From JAHEJN01 sp963787285 (GTDB lineage Bacteria; Actinomycetota; Acidimicrobiia; Acidimicrobiales; JAHEJN01), in the NCBI GenBank assembly GCA_963787285.1, contig CAWBCM010000001.1, forward strand, positions 1 through 64,000: 64,000 bases of DNA, in the 5' to 3' direction. Below the pieces are notes generated by a model. The model was not told the DNA's origin, did not search any database, and worked only from the letters and a program-made list of their open reading frames with translations. A program made the translations under genes and the position numbers. Shown here piece after piece: positions 53,481 through 61,690 of the stretch (positions within the stretch are counted from its first letter, which is position 1; the number at the start of each line of letters is the position of its first letter).

Positions 53481-54446
53481 TCAACCCTCGTTGGCCTCGA
53501 GCCATCGCTCGGCGTCGATGGCCGCCTGACAGCCCGATCCGGCCGCGGTGATCGCCTGTCGGTAGTAGTCGTCTTGTACGTCGCCGCACGCGAACACGCC
53601 TTCGACCGATGTCCGACTCGAGTCGGGTTCGGTGATGAGATAACCGTTGTCCTTCAGTGGGAGCTGACCCTCGAACAGCCAGGTGTTGGGCTTGTGGCCG
53701 ATGGCGACGAACACGCCGGCAAAGGGCAGCTCTTCACGATGCCCGGTGACGGTGTCCTCGACGACCACGCCCGAGAGTTTGGTGTCGCCGCGGTACTCGA
53801 CGACCGTGCTGTTCCAGCGGAACTCGATCTTGGGGTTGGCGAAGGCGCGGTCCTGCATGATCTTGCTGGCTCGCAGTTCGTCGCGCCGATGGATGACCGT
53901 GACCTTCGAGGCGAACTTGGTGAGGAAGGTCGCTTCCTCGAGGGCCGAGTCGCCGCCGCCGACCACGGCGATCTCGAGGTCGCGAAAGAAGAAGCCGTCG
54001 CAGGTGGCACAGGTCGAGAGGCCATGACCAACGAGCTCGTTCTCGTTCGGTAGTCCGAGCATGAGCGACTGCGCCCCCGTGGAGATGATGATGGTCTCTC
54101 CTCGGTGAGTGGGCTCGGGTGCTTCGGGGTCGCCGACCCAGACGCCGAATGGACGCGCCGACAGATCGACTCGCGAGGCCTTCACCGTGATCAGCTCGGC
54201 GCCGAAGCGTTGGGCCTGGCCGCGAAACATCTGCATCAGCTCGGGGCCCATGACCCCGTCGGGAAACCCGGGATAGTTCTCGACGTCGGTGGTCAACATG
54301 AGCTGGCCGCCGGGCTGATCGCTCGTCGACGAGGGTTCGCCTTCGAGCACGAGGGGTTCGAGGTTGGCCCGAGCGGCGTAGATGGCGGCGGTGAGCCCGG
54401 CGGGACCCGACCCGATGATGATGGTCTTGCGGACGTCGGCAGGCAT
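53481..54446 (-). CDS. trxB: Thioredoxin reductase
   Basis: 321 residues. FAD site: TIIIGSGPAGLTAAIYAARA; redox disulfide: GLSTCATCDGFFFRDLEIAV (C-A-T-C); NADPH site: VVGGGDSALEEATFLTKFAS and HRRDELRAS; second FAD site: GVFACGDVQDDYYRQAITAA. It passes electrons from NADPH to thioredoxin. AGGAG lies ten bases before the ATG. It is 53 bases from the preceding small membrane gene. Confidence 0.96.
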   Translation of the reverse strand: MPADVRKTIIIGSGPAGLTAAIYAARANLEPLVLEGEPSSTSDQPGGQLMLTTDVENYPGFPDGVMGPELMQMFRGQAQRFGAELITVKASRVDLSARPFGVWVGDPEAPEPTHRGETIIISTGAQSLMLGLPNENELVGHGLSTCATCDGFFFRDLEIAVVGGGDSALEEATFLTKFASKVTVIHRRDELRASKIMQDRAFANPKIEFRWNSTVVEYRGDTKLSGVVVEDTVTGHREELPFAGVFVAIGHKPNTWLFEGQLPLKDNGYLITEPDSSRTSVEGVFACGDVQDDYYRQAITAAGSGCQAAIDAERWLEANEG

Positions 54447-54499
54447 GACGGCGAACTCCTGGAGGCAGCGATGACGGTGGACGAGAGGGGAACCCGGGG

Positions 54500-54859
54500 C
54501 TATTCCCGGAATCCGCCGGCCGCGCCTCGAGGGCGCCGAGTCCAACAGAGTAGGCCGGCCAGGGTGAACACGGCCCCGACCACCAGGTAGATGGGCCCGA
54601 CCGACCCCGGAAACAGCTCGTCGAGGCCCCGCACCGATGCTGCGAGCATCAGCACGAGAGCGATGGGGGAAAGGAGCGCGATGACCAAGCCGTACACCAC
54701 CGTGCGGGAGATGCCGATGGCCGGACCGGACGTCTTCAATCGGACCGTGTCGATGAGGTCGACGATTCGACTGGTGGCCTGCTCGGGCCAGTCGGGTGGC
54801 AGACCGGGGACGCCGGCGCCGCTGGGGCGTTCGATCTCGGTTGGCTCGGTGCTCGACAT
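54500..54859 (-). CDS. Small membrane protein of the sigma-trx cluster
   Basis: 119 residues. A soluble start (MSSTEPTEIERPSGAGVPGL) is followed by a helix region and two membrane helices: IGISRTVVYGLVIALLSPIA with LVLMLAASVRG, and PIYLVVGAVFTLAGLLCW. The end is basic. I recognise no family; similar small proteins occur beside sigma/anti-sigma genes. It lies between the anti-sigma and trxB genes, in the same direction. Confidence 0.6.
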   Translation of the reverse strand: MSSTEPTEIERPSGAGVPGLPPDWPEQATSRIVDLIDTVRLKTSGPAIGISRTVVYGLVIALLSPIALVLMLAASVRGLDELFPGSVGPIYLVVGAVFTLAGLLCWTRRPRGAAGGFRE

Positions 54860-54902
54860 GGCGCAAGCCTATCCTCCGGGGTCCCCGCGATGCCGAGTCG
54901 AC

Positions 54903-55802
54903 CTACCGCTCGATGATCGAGACCGGAACACACGCCGGAGCGTCGAGCTCGAAAATCGCCACGATCCGGGTGGTGGGACGGTCGGGTGCAAGGTAGGCAA
55001 CCGCGCCGACCTCGAGGCCGCTCAGCGTCGTCTCGGTGGCTCCGATGACCTCGCCGTCGAGGCCGTCGATGAACGCGATCGTGCATGCCGGCAGGGGGGC
55101 CTCGGCGTCGAAGGCGGCGTCGTCGTCGGGCGACTCGATCCGGGCCAGCAGGACGTCGGCCAGGTCACCCGGGTCGGTCTGGGGTGGGAGAGCGACTCGA
55201 AGCGGCCCGGCGACCTCGGCGAGGGGAGCGGCCTCCTCGGCTGCGGCCGGCTCCTCGGCGGCCGGCTCGGAGGTCTCGCCCATCGCTTCGTCGGCCATCG
55301 CTTCGGCTTCGACCGGCGACTCGGACGCCGGTTCCTCGGCCGGCGCTTCGGTCGATTCGTCGGGCGAGCGGAGGTCGCCGTCGGCCGCGGAGTCGAGGAC
55401 GGCATCGGATGCCTCGGCCGCAGCGTCGGCCGAGGCGACTGTCTCGTCGCGGTCCCCGGAGTCGCGGCTCAACAGGACCAGTGAGCCGGCCAACATGAAC
55501 ACGGCGATGACGGCCGCGATCGACGCGAGCCGCATCGCGCGCGCCGACCGACCCTGATGGGTTGCCAGAGAGGTGACGTTGGCGGCCGTGCTCGATGCTC
55601 GCAATGCGGCCGAGACGGCCTGGTCACGGTGACCGTCGGGGGGTGGGCCGACCGGCGCGGCGACCGCATCGCGCACGGAGCGAAGAGTGGCGGCCCGGGC
55701 GGTGAGGTCGGCCGACTGCTCGACTCGCGCCACCTCGTCGGCGGTGGCTTCACCGTCGAGATAGGCCGAGACGAGCTCGTCGAGTGTGGGGTCGTCGTTC
55801 AT
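54903..55802 (-). CDS. Anti-sigma factor, membrane protein
   Basis: 299 residues. The N-terminal 45 residues (TLDELVSAYLDGEATADEVA) resemble anti-sigma domains that bind ECF sigma factors, but there is no H-x3-C-x2-C zinc motif. One membrane helix: LASIAAVIAVFMLAGSLVLL (about 93-112). The outer part is a long acidic stretch (DESTEAPAEEPASESPVEAE) followed by a folded end with one disulfide possible (LPACTIAFIDG, DAPACVPV). The ATG overlaps the sigma factor stop by four bases, the usual coupling. Confidence 0.75.
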   Translation of the reverse strand: MNDDPTLDELVSAYLDGEATADEVARVEQSADLTARAATLRSVRDAVAAPVGPPPDGHRDQAVSAALRASSTAANVTSLATHQGRSARAMRLASIAAVIAVFMLAGSLVLLSRDSGDRDETVASADAAAEASDAVLDSAADGDLRSPDESTEAPAEEPASESPVEAEAMADEAMGETSEPAAEEPAAAEEAAPLAEVAGPLRVALPPQTDPGDLADVLLARIESPDDDAAFDAEAPLPACTIAFIDGLDGEVIGATETTLSGLEVGAVAYLAPDRPTTRIVAIFELDAPACVPVSIIER

Positions 55803-56374
55803 GAGGAATCGGGGGTAGGACGCTCGACGGCAGGGTCGTGGTTCCCGAGCGATTCGGCAAGACGGGCGCGGCCGCGGGCGATGCGCGACCGAACGGTGCC
55901 GGCGGGGATGGCGAGAGCCTCGGCGATCTCGGCGTAGTCCATGCCGAGCTGGTCGCGCAGGACGATCGGGGCGAGGAACTCCTCGGGGAGCGCGGCCAGT
56001 GCGTCGTCGATGGCCATTCGATCGACGACACCGGTATCGAAGGCGGGGGAGTGGTCGGCCTCGACCGCAGGATGGTCGGGAAGTCCGGGCACGGCGCGGC
56101 GACCACGTCGGCGCAACTCGTCGAGACAGGCATTGGTGGCGACTCGGTACAGCCAAGTGGTGAACTTCGAGCGGCCGTCGAAGCGGTCGATGCGGCGGGC
56201 GATCGTGATGAGGGCCTCCTGCGTGGCGTCGGCCGCGTCGGCGTCGTTGCCCGCCATGCGCCGACAGATCGACCAGACGCGGTCGTAGTGACGACGAAGC
56301 AGCGCATCGAGCGCGGCCTGGTCACCGTCTCGTGCCGCTTCGGCGAGCGCAAGGTCGCTGACCTCGGGACTGAT
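55799..56374 (-). CDS. ECF-type RNA polymerase sigma factor, no standard start codon, in frame with the upstream kinase
   Basis: 191 residues if begun at ATC 56374. Region 2: DLALAEAARDGDQAALDALL, RRHYDRVWSICRRMAGNDAD, DATQEALITIARRIDRFDGR and TTWLYRVATNACLDELRRRG. Region 4: LPEEFLAPIVLRDQLGMDYA and LAIPAGTVRSRIARGRARLA. The first ATG in frame (56257) lies in the middle of region 2. Upstream there are ten sense codons from ATC to the TGA that ends the kinase, and none is ATG, GTG, TTG or CTG. Kinase and sigma share one reading frame. Order with anti-sigma, trxB and trxA corresponds to SigM of mycobacteria. Confidence 0.82.
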   Translation of the reverse strand: MSPEVSDLALAEAARDGDQAALDALLRRHYDRVWSICRRMAGNDADAADATQEALITIARRIDRFDGRSKFTTWLYRVATNACLDELRRRGRRAVPGLPDHPAVEADHSPAFDTGVVDRMAIDDALAALPEEFLAPIVLRDQLGMDYAEIAEALAIPAGTVRSRIARGRARLAESLGNHDPAVERPTPDSS

Positions 56375-56401
56375 GCGTGGAGCGTAGTTTCCTGCCGAGG
56401 T

Positions 56402-57952
56402 TCAGCCGGGGAGTAGGGCGATCTCGGCGATAGCGGCGCGAACAGGAGCGGGACCCTCGCCCAGGTCGGTGATCCAGATCAGCATCGCTCGGGCCGTGAC
56501 GTCCCCGAGCTCGACGCGCAGGCTCCCGTTGATGCCGGTCTGGGCGACAACGGCGGGTCCCCAACCGGCTCTGGTGTCGGGAACATCGGTGGCCAGGTAG
56601 AACTCTGCGGCCCAGCCCTGGGTGGGACTCTCGACGGTCACTGCGCCGATGGTCACGGCCTGGTCGAGCTCGATCACGACGCCGACGCCGGCCTTGAGCC
56701 CTCCGAGATCGCGTGAGTCGTAGCCCTCCGTGGTCCAGCTGGTGGCAGTGTCGCCGTCGACGGTGAGGGCCACGTCGGCATCGTTCTCGCCGGGGACGCC
56801 GGTTCCTTCCGGGTCGAAGGTGGTCACCGCAACGATGCGCGGCTCGGTCGCCGGGTCGTCGGTGGCCTCGGCCTCGACGGGCGCCTCGGAGGTGTCTCGG
56901 GCTCCGGGTGCCGGGGTGGCCTCCTCGAGCCCGACGGCCTCGCGGGCTCGGGTCACCGCGCTTCGGCCGACGTCGGTGGTGCCGATCAGCGCGCCGGCCA
57001 CGGCCAATGCCACGGCGATCGCCACGATGAGAACGGTCGGAACGATCCAGCGCCGCTCGCTGGCCAGCAGCGCCGCCGGTGGCTCCACCGCCACCAGAGC
57101 CGTCGAGTCGACCGGTGCCTCGGTGAGGACCGTGGCGTCGTCGGCCGCGAGCAGCGCGGCCCGCAGTTCGGCCGCTGACGCGTAGCGATCGTCGGGGTTG
57201 CGAGCCATGGCCCGATGCACCACCGCATCGAGGGACGGGGGAACGGTTCCCCGGGAGCTCCGAACGCGCGGCGGACTCTGATGCAGTCGGGCCAGGGCGA
57301 CGGCGAGGTTGGTGTCGCCGGAGAAGGGCGCTTGGCCGGTGAGGCACTCGTAGAGCACGACGCCGAGGCTGTAGACGTCGGCGCGCCCGTCGACGGGTCC
57401 ACCCTCGACCTGTTCGGGAGCGAGGTACTTCGCGGTGCCGATCAGGGTGCCGTGGTCGGTCAGGTCCTGCCCTGCTTCAGGCTTGGCGATGCCGAAATCG
57501 GTGACCTTCATGCGCCGGTCGTCGACGAGCATGATGTTGCCGGGCTTGATGTCTCGGTGTACCAGTCCGGCCTGGTGGGCGGCATGAATGGCCTCGGCGA
57601 CCTGGGCCCCGAGGTCGCGGGCGAGCTCGGGCGACAGCGAACCGTGCTCGTCGAGGAACGCCCGCAGATCGACACCTTCGAGCAGCTCCATCACGATGGC
57701 TTCGACGCCGGGTTCGGTCACCGTGTCGAAGATCGACACGATGCCCGGATGGGAGAGACGGGCGGCGAGGCGGGCCTCGGATCGGAAGCGTTCGAGGAAG
57801 ACCGGGTCGTCGGCCAGATGCCGATGGAGCACCTTCACCGCGACGCGGCGACCGAGCACACCGTCGTCGGCCTCCCAGACCTGCGCCATCCCGCCCATTG
57901 CGAGCGGCTCGATCAGCCGATAGCGACCGGCGAGCAGCCGGCCGGCGGTCAC
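56402..57952 (-). CDS. Ser/Thr protein kinase with membrane helix and discoidin-like outer domain
   Basis: 516 residues from a GTG. Kinase domain: GRYRLIEPLAMGGMAQVWEA (glycine loop), RVAVKVLHRHLADDPVF (Lys), VHRDIKPGNIMLVDDRRMKV and TDFGIAKPEAG (catalytic loop and DFG), then LAPEQVEGGPVDGRADVYSL. All catalytic residues are present. Helix: WIVPTVLIVAIAVALAVAGA (about 306-325). The outer part ends in a discoidin/F5-8C-like fold: VDGDTATSWTTEGYDSRDLG and GVVIELDQAVTIGAVTVESP. It resembles the kinase-plus-outer-domain part of mycobacterial MviN (Rv3910), but the flippase part is absent. Its TGA is in frame with the sigma gene. Confidence 0.88.
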   Translation of the reverse strand: MTAGRLLAGRYRLIEPLAMGGMAQVWEADDGVLGRRVAVKVLHRHLADDPVFLERFRSEARLAARLSHPGIVSIFDTVTEPGVEAIVMELLEGVDLRAFLDEHGSLSPELARDLGAQVAEAIHAAHQAGLVHRDIKPGNIMLVDDRRMKVTDFGIAKPEAGQDLTDHGTLIGTAKYLAPEQVEGGPVDGRADVYSLGVVLYECLTGQAPFSGDTNLAVALARLHQSPPRVRSSRGTVPPSLDAVVHRAMARNPDDRYASAAELRAALLAADDATVLTEAPVDSTALVAVEPPAALLASERRWIVPTVLIVAIAVALAVAGALIGTTDVGRSAVTRAREAVGLEEATPAPGARDTSEAPVEAEATDDPATEPRIVAVTTFDPEGTGVPGENDADVALTVDGDTATSWTTEGYDSRDLGGLKAGVGVVIELDQAVTIGAVTVESPTQGWAAEFYLATDVPDTRAGWGPAVVAQTGINGSLRVELGDVTARAMLIWITDLGEGPAPVRAAIAEIALLPG

Positions 57953-58029
57953 CGATTCGGCATGTCGGTCGGAGTTGGGGGCAACAGGGTCGATGCGGCC
58001 ACGTTAGAGCTCGGCCGGCGCCGGATGGG

Positions 58030-58878
58030 TCAGGCGGGCGTCGGCGACGTGTAGGCGATACCGACGATTCCCTGACCGCCGTGGGTCCCGATGACCGGAC
58101 CGATCGTGCCCATACGGACGCGCTCGATGTCGATGAGGTCGCCCAGGCTGGCAACGAAGTCGTCGATGTCGGGCGCAGCGGCGTGGACGATAGCGAAGTT
58201 CTCCGCGTCGGGTACCTCGGCGATCTTGTCGCGCAGCCAAGCGAGCGCCCGCTTCCTCGTGCGTTGGCGTCCGGCCTCCTCGACCGCGCCGCTACTGAGA
58301 TCGAGCAGCGGCTTGATGGCCAACATCGATCCCACGAGCGCTTTGGCTCCGCCCACTCGACCGCCCTTCTTCAGGTTCTCGAGGGTGTCGAGCACGCCGT
58401 ACACGTGGGTTCGCTCGCGGAGATCCTCGACCAGGGCCACCACTTCGTCGGCCGACGCGCCGCCGGCGGCGGCTTCGGCGGCGAGCAGGACGATGGTGCC
58501 GAGCCCGGCGGTGATCGAGCGCGAGTCGACCACCCGGATGTCGAGCTCGTCGGCCATCGCATCGGCGGCGGCCTTGGCCGATTGCCCGGTGGCCGACAAC
58601 TCGAACGAGAGGTTGATGCAGACGACCGCGGTGGCGCCCGCGTTCGCCATGGCTCGGAACTCCTGTTCGAACCGACCCGGCGACGGCGCCGAGGTCTCGG
58701 GCAGGCCGGCGAAGGACGCCATCTTGCGGTAGAAGGTGTCGGGGTCGAGTTGTTCGCGGTCGACGAACTCGTCGTCGCCGAAGCGGATGTTCAGCGGCAC
58801 GACGCCGATACCGGCCGCCTCGCTCTGGGTGATGGTGAGATCACAGGCGCTGTCGGTCACGATGCGCACATTGGTCAT
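58030..58878 (-). CDS. DegV family fatty-acid-binding protein
   Basis: 282 residues. Start MTNVRIVTDSACDLTITQSE (D-S-x-x-D-L), then VPLNIRFGDDEFVDREQLDP, TSAPSPGRFEQEFRAM and the lipid-site region VCINLSFELSATGQSAKAAA. LKKGGRVGGAKALVGSMLAI and KPLLDLSSGAV are further family marks. DegV (FakB-like) proteins bind fatty acids for a kinase such as FakA; no fakA is in view. It lies between the DUF6049 gene and the kinase, where I recall MurJ in mycobacteria. Confidence 0.9.
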   Translation of the reverse strand: MTNVRIVTDSACDLTITQSEAAGIGVVPLNIRFGDDEFVDREQLDPDTFYRKMASFAGLPETSAPSPGRFEQEFRAMANAGATAVVCINLSFELSATGQSAKAAADAMADELDIRVVDSRSITAGLGTIVLLAAEAAAGGASADEVVALVEDLRERTHVYGVLDTLENLKKGGRVGGAKALVGSMLAIKPLLDLSSGAVEEAGRQRTRKRALAWLRDKIAEVPDAENFAIVHAAAPDIDDFVASLGDLIDIERVRMGTIGPVIGTHGGQGIVGIAYTSPTPA

Positions 58879-58904
58879 GGGGAAGTCCTTCGTCGGTGCC
58901 AGGT

Positions 58905-60914
58905 TCAGACCGCCTGGGGAGTCGGCACGTTACCGGCCGAGTCGTCGTCGGCGACGATCAGTCGTTGGTTCGGTCGCCGACTTCTGCGGGTTCGCATCCA
59001 CCAGACGAGCAGGAAGAGCAGCGCGATTCCGGCGATGACCAGCCCGACGCCGCTGAGCGCGGTGGAGCGGACGGTGACCCGAGTGGCGTCGAGGGTGATG
59101 CCTCGGTCGGGGGAGGAGATGGTGAGGTCGAGAACGGAGTCGCCGGAGGTCCGGGCCGCGACATCGAGGGAGATCTCGTGCACGCCGGGTGGGATGTCGA
59201 CGATCACGGTCTCGCCGTCGGGGAACTCGAGCTTCTCACTGCTCATCGACACCAGGACCGAAACCGGGCGGCCGGTGCCGTTCTCGATCAGGACCGGGAC
59301 CGCTCCTTCGCGTGCCGCGAAGGTGATGCGGCGCGGCGGGTCGATGAGACGAATCGCCGCCGTCGAGCGGCCGACCTCGGCGGTGATGGACCGGAGGTAC
59401 TGGTCGGACTGGGTGGTCGAGAGGTCGGCGGCGCCGGCGATCAGGAGCAGGTCGTTCATCTCCGCGAGGGCACCGTCGTCGGGCCCGACCAGGCGGGAGA
59501 AGCTGAACAGATCGGCTGCGGTGGTGCTGTAGCGACGGGAGAACGCCGAGAGATCGAACGCCGGCGAGCTCTCGATGTCGCGATCGAGAATGAAGCCGAA
59601 CTCTGCGTCCTGACCGCCTTCGAAGGCCGTACCCACCGCTTCGAACCACGTGTCGATCGTGACCGGTGAGAGAATCGGGTTCGCGTCGATGCCGTCGAGC
59701 ACGATGCGCAGCAGTCCTGCATCGGCCCTCCAGTCTTCGGGCGGGGCGGCGATGACACCGCGTGGCCGCCCGGGTTGATCGAAGAAAAGGACCGACATCT
59801 CGGCGAGGATCTGGTGGGCCGCCAACGTGGGATCGGCGCCGATGGCGAAGCGGGCGGCGAGGTCCTGATCGATCACCGCCGCGGGGTACCGCTGCCCGTT
59901 GGCGTCCTCGACCAGGAACTGCTCGGTCAGCGTCAGCGGAAAGGCGACCTCGTCGAGCGGCTCGAGTTGGTCCTCCTCGAACACGATCTTCTCGTAGCCG
60001 AGACCACCGAGAGTGGCGAGGCTGTTGGTGGTCAGCGTGCTGCCCGCCAGCCAGATGTCGGGCGCAGGCTCGGTGTCGAGCAGGTCGATGGTGGTGGTGA
60101 GACCGGTTGCGAGGGCGTTGAGGTACTCGCTGTCGAGCCCGGCATCGAGCCAGGCCGTGATGTCGAGATCGACGAAAGGTCTCGGGAGCAGCAGGCGGTC
60201 GTTCAGCGCGGTCCGGAGAGCGTTGCGGCGAGCGTCGTCGAGTGAGCTGATGGTCTCGGGGGACAGCGACAAGGTTGCCGGCACGTCGGGCACCGCCCGC
60301 AGGGCCGACGTGAGCGAGTCGATGCTGCCCTGATCGGCCGGGGTGACCGAAACGACCCCGTCGGGTTGCAGCGCCACGTCGGTGCGCAGAGGCATCGTGA
60401 GCGCGACAGCCAGCGGCACCCGGCCGCCGAGGGTGTCGGGCACCCGCACGATGTGGGTGGTGAGACGCGAGATACGGGTGCCGTCGATATCGAGCAACGA
60501 GACTTCGACGGGGTAGACACCGGGCTCGATGAGGGTGAGGCGGCCCGGTTCGGGCTCGACGGTGAGCGGCACCGTGAAGGAGACGGTGGACCCTCCGGCG
60601 AGGCCACTCGACACCGCGAGCAGTGGGAGGTCGCGAGGCCCGTCGGCAATGCTCGACTCGAACTCGCTGCGGTTGTCGACCGAAGGGTGAACGGTGAGCT
60701 CGACGCTCCCTCCTGCGGGTCCTTCGACGTCGACGTCGATCTCGAAGACACCGTCGGAACGGACCCACGAGGTCTGAGAGAGCAGGCGGAGGTTGCCCGA
60801 GACACCCGCACCGGCCGGGGGCGCCGACTCGACGACGAGGACGAGGGCGATGAGCATCGTGAGCACGGTCAGCACGCGTGTGAACGCACCGCCGAACGAA
60901 CGATTCTCAGGCAT
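58905..60914 (-). CDS. DUF6049 family secreted/membrane protein
   Basis: 669 residues. A signal-like helix near the start (VLTVLTMLIALVLVVESAPP), a long extracellular part rich in beta structure (SQTSWVRSDGVFEIDVDVEG, YPVEVSLLDIDGTRISRL) and a C-terminal helix (SGVGLVIAGIALLFLLVWWM) with basic end. The layout and place next to pcnB are those of the actinobacterial DUF6049 (Rv3909-like). The function is not known; it is often found next to MurJ. The start overlaps the end of the GNAT gene by eight bases. Confidence 0.85.
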   Translation of the reverse strand: MPENRSFGGAFTRVLTVLTMLIALVLVVESAPPAGAGVSGNLRLLSQTSWVRSDGVFEIDVDVEGPAGGSVELTVHPSVDNRSEFESSIADGPRDLPLLAVSSGLAGGSTVSFTVPLTVEPEPGRLTLIEPGVYPVEVSLLDIDGTRISRLTTHIVRVPDTLGGRVPLAVALTMPLRTDVALQPDGVVSVTPADQGSIDSLTSALRAVPDVPATLSLSPETISSLDDARRNALRTALNDRLLLPRPFVDLDITAWLDAGLDSEYLNALATGLTTTIDLLDTEPAPDIWLAGSTLTTNSLATLGGLGYEKIVFEEDQLEPLDEVAFPLTLTEQFLVEDANGQRYPAAVIDQDLAARFAIGADPTLAAHQILAEMSVLFFDQPGRPRGVIAAPPEDWRADAGLLRIVLDGIDANPILSPVTIDTWFEAVGTAFEGGQDAEFGFILDRDIESSPAFDLSAFSRRYSTTAADLFSFSRLVGPDDGALAEMNDLLLIAGAADLSTTQSDQYLRSITAEVGRSTAAIRLIDPPRRITFAAREGAVPVLIENGTGRPVSVLVSMSSEKLEFPDGETVIVDIPPGVHEISLDVAARTSGDSVLDLTISSPDRGITLDATRVTVRSTALSGVGLVIAGIALLFLLVWWMRTRRSRRPNQRLIVADDDSAGNVPTPQAV

Positions 60915-61605
60915 CGAGTCGCCGCTCCATGACGCAGAGGTCGGTCGAGCGTCGGGTGAAGCCGAGACATGCGTAGAATTCGAGCGCGCCGGTGTTGTCG
61001 ACGGCAGTGTTCACCAGCATCGTGTTCGCTCCTCGCCGCAATGCCCACTGCCGGGCATCGTCGACCAGGTGGCGGCCGAGGCCCCCACGCTGTCGGCGGG
61101 AGTCGACGGCGAGGCGCTGGAGATAGGCGGTTCTCCCCGCGACGCCGGTGATCGCGTACCCCACCGGCTCGAGGTCGCCGGCGACCCGGAATCGGGTGAT
61201 CGGGGTGGCCTCGAGCGCGTCGGCGAGCAGGGAGCGATCGAATCGCCACAACTCGGGGAAGCACCGTTGATCGAGGGCGAGGAGGTCGTCGTGATCACGA
61301 AGCCGGCCTCGACGGAGCTGGTGACCGCGCGCTCGTGGCGCCCTCACGAGGGCGCAGGTCAACAGCGCCAGGCGACCGGCAACGGTGAACCCGTTGGCGA
61401 CGAAGGCGGTTCGCTCGACGGGGCTCAGGGCGGAGGTCCGCACGATGTCGATGCCGTCGGCGGCCAGATCGACGAGCAACGCGGCCACCGATTCGGAGCG
61501 GAGGGGCCGGTCGGTCGCCGGGAAGAGGTACATCCCTGCGGGGTTGTCGTGCCAGGGCGCAAGCCGCAAACCCTCGCGACCTTCCGGGGTGCGGAGGTCA
61601 GCCAT
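60907..61605 (-). CDS. GNAT family acetyltransferase
   Basis: 232 residues. The first half is poorly conserved (DLAADGIDIVRTSALSPVER). The GNAT core lies in the second: DDLLALDQRCFPELWRFDRS, VGYAITGVAGRTAYLQRLAV, and the acetyl-CoA loop DSRRQRGGLGRHLVDDARQW (R-x2-G-x-G-R). VNTAVDNTGALEFYACLGFT is the usual last motif. The target is unknown. It overlaps the following DUF6049 start by eight bases, which suggests coupling. It is divergent from the gene at 61691. Confidence 0.85.
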   Translation of the reverse strand: MADLRTPEGREGLRLAPWHDNPAGMYLFPATDRPLRSESVAALLVDLAADGIDIVRTSALSPVERTAFVANGFTVAGRLALLTCALVRAPRARGHQLRRGRLRDHDDLLALDQRCFPELWRFDRSLLADALEATPITRFRVAGDLEPVGYAITGVAGRTAYLQRLAVDSRRQRGGLGRHLVDDARQWALRRGANTMLVNTAVDNTGALEFYACLGFTRRSTDLCVMERRLDA

Positions 61606-61690
61606 GGGCGCCTCGGGCGCAGCCGGTGATCATGGACGACAGGCTACGACCTCGGCGCCGGAACGTTCCCCCGCCACTAACGTCGGGACC

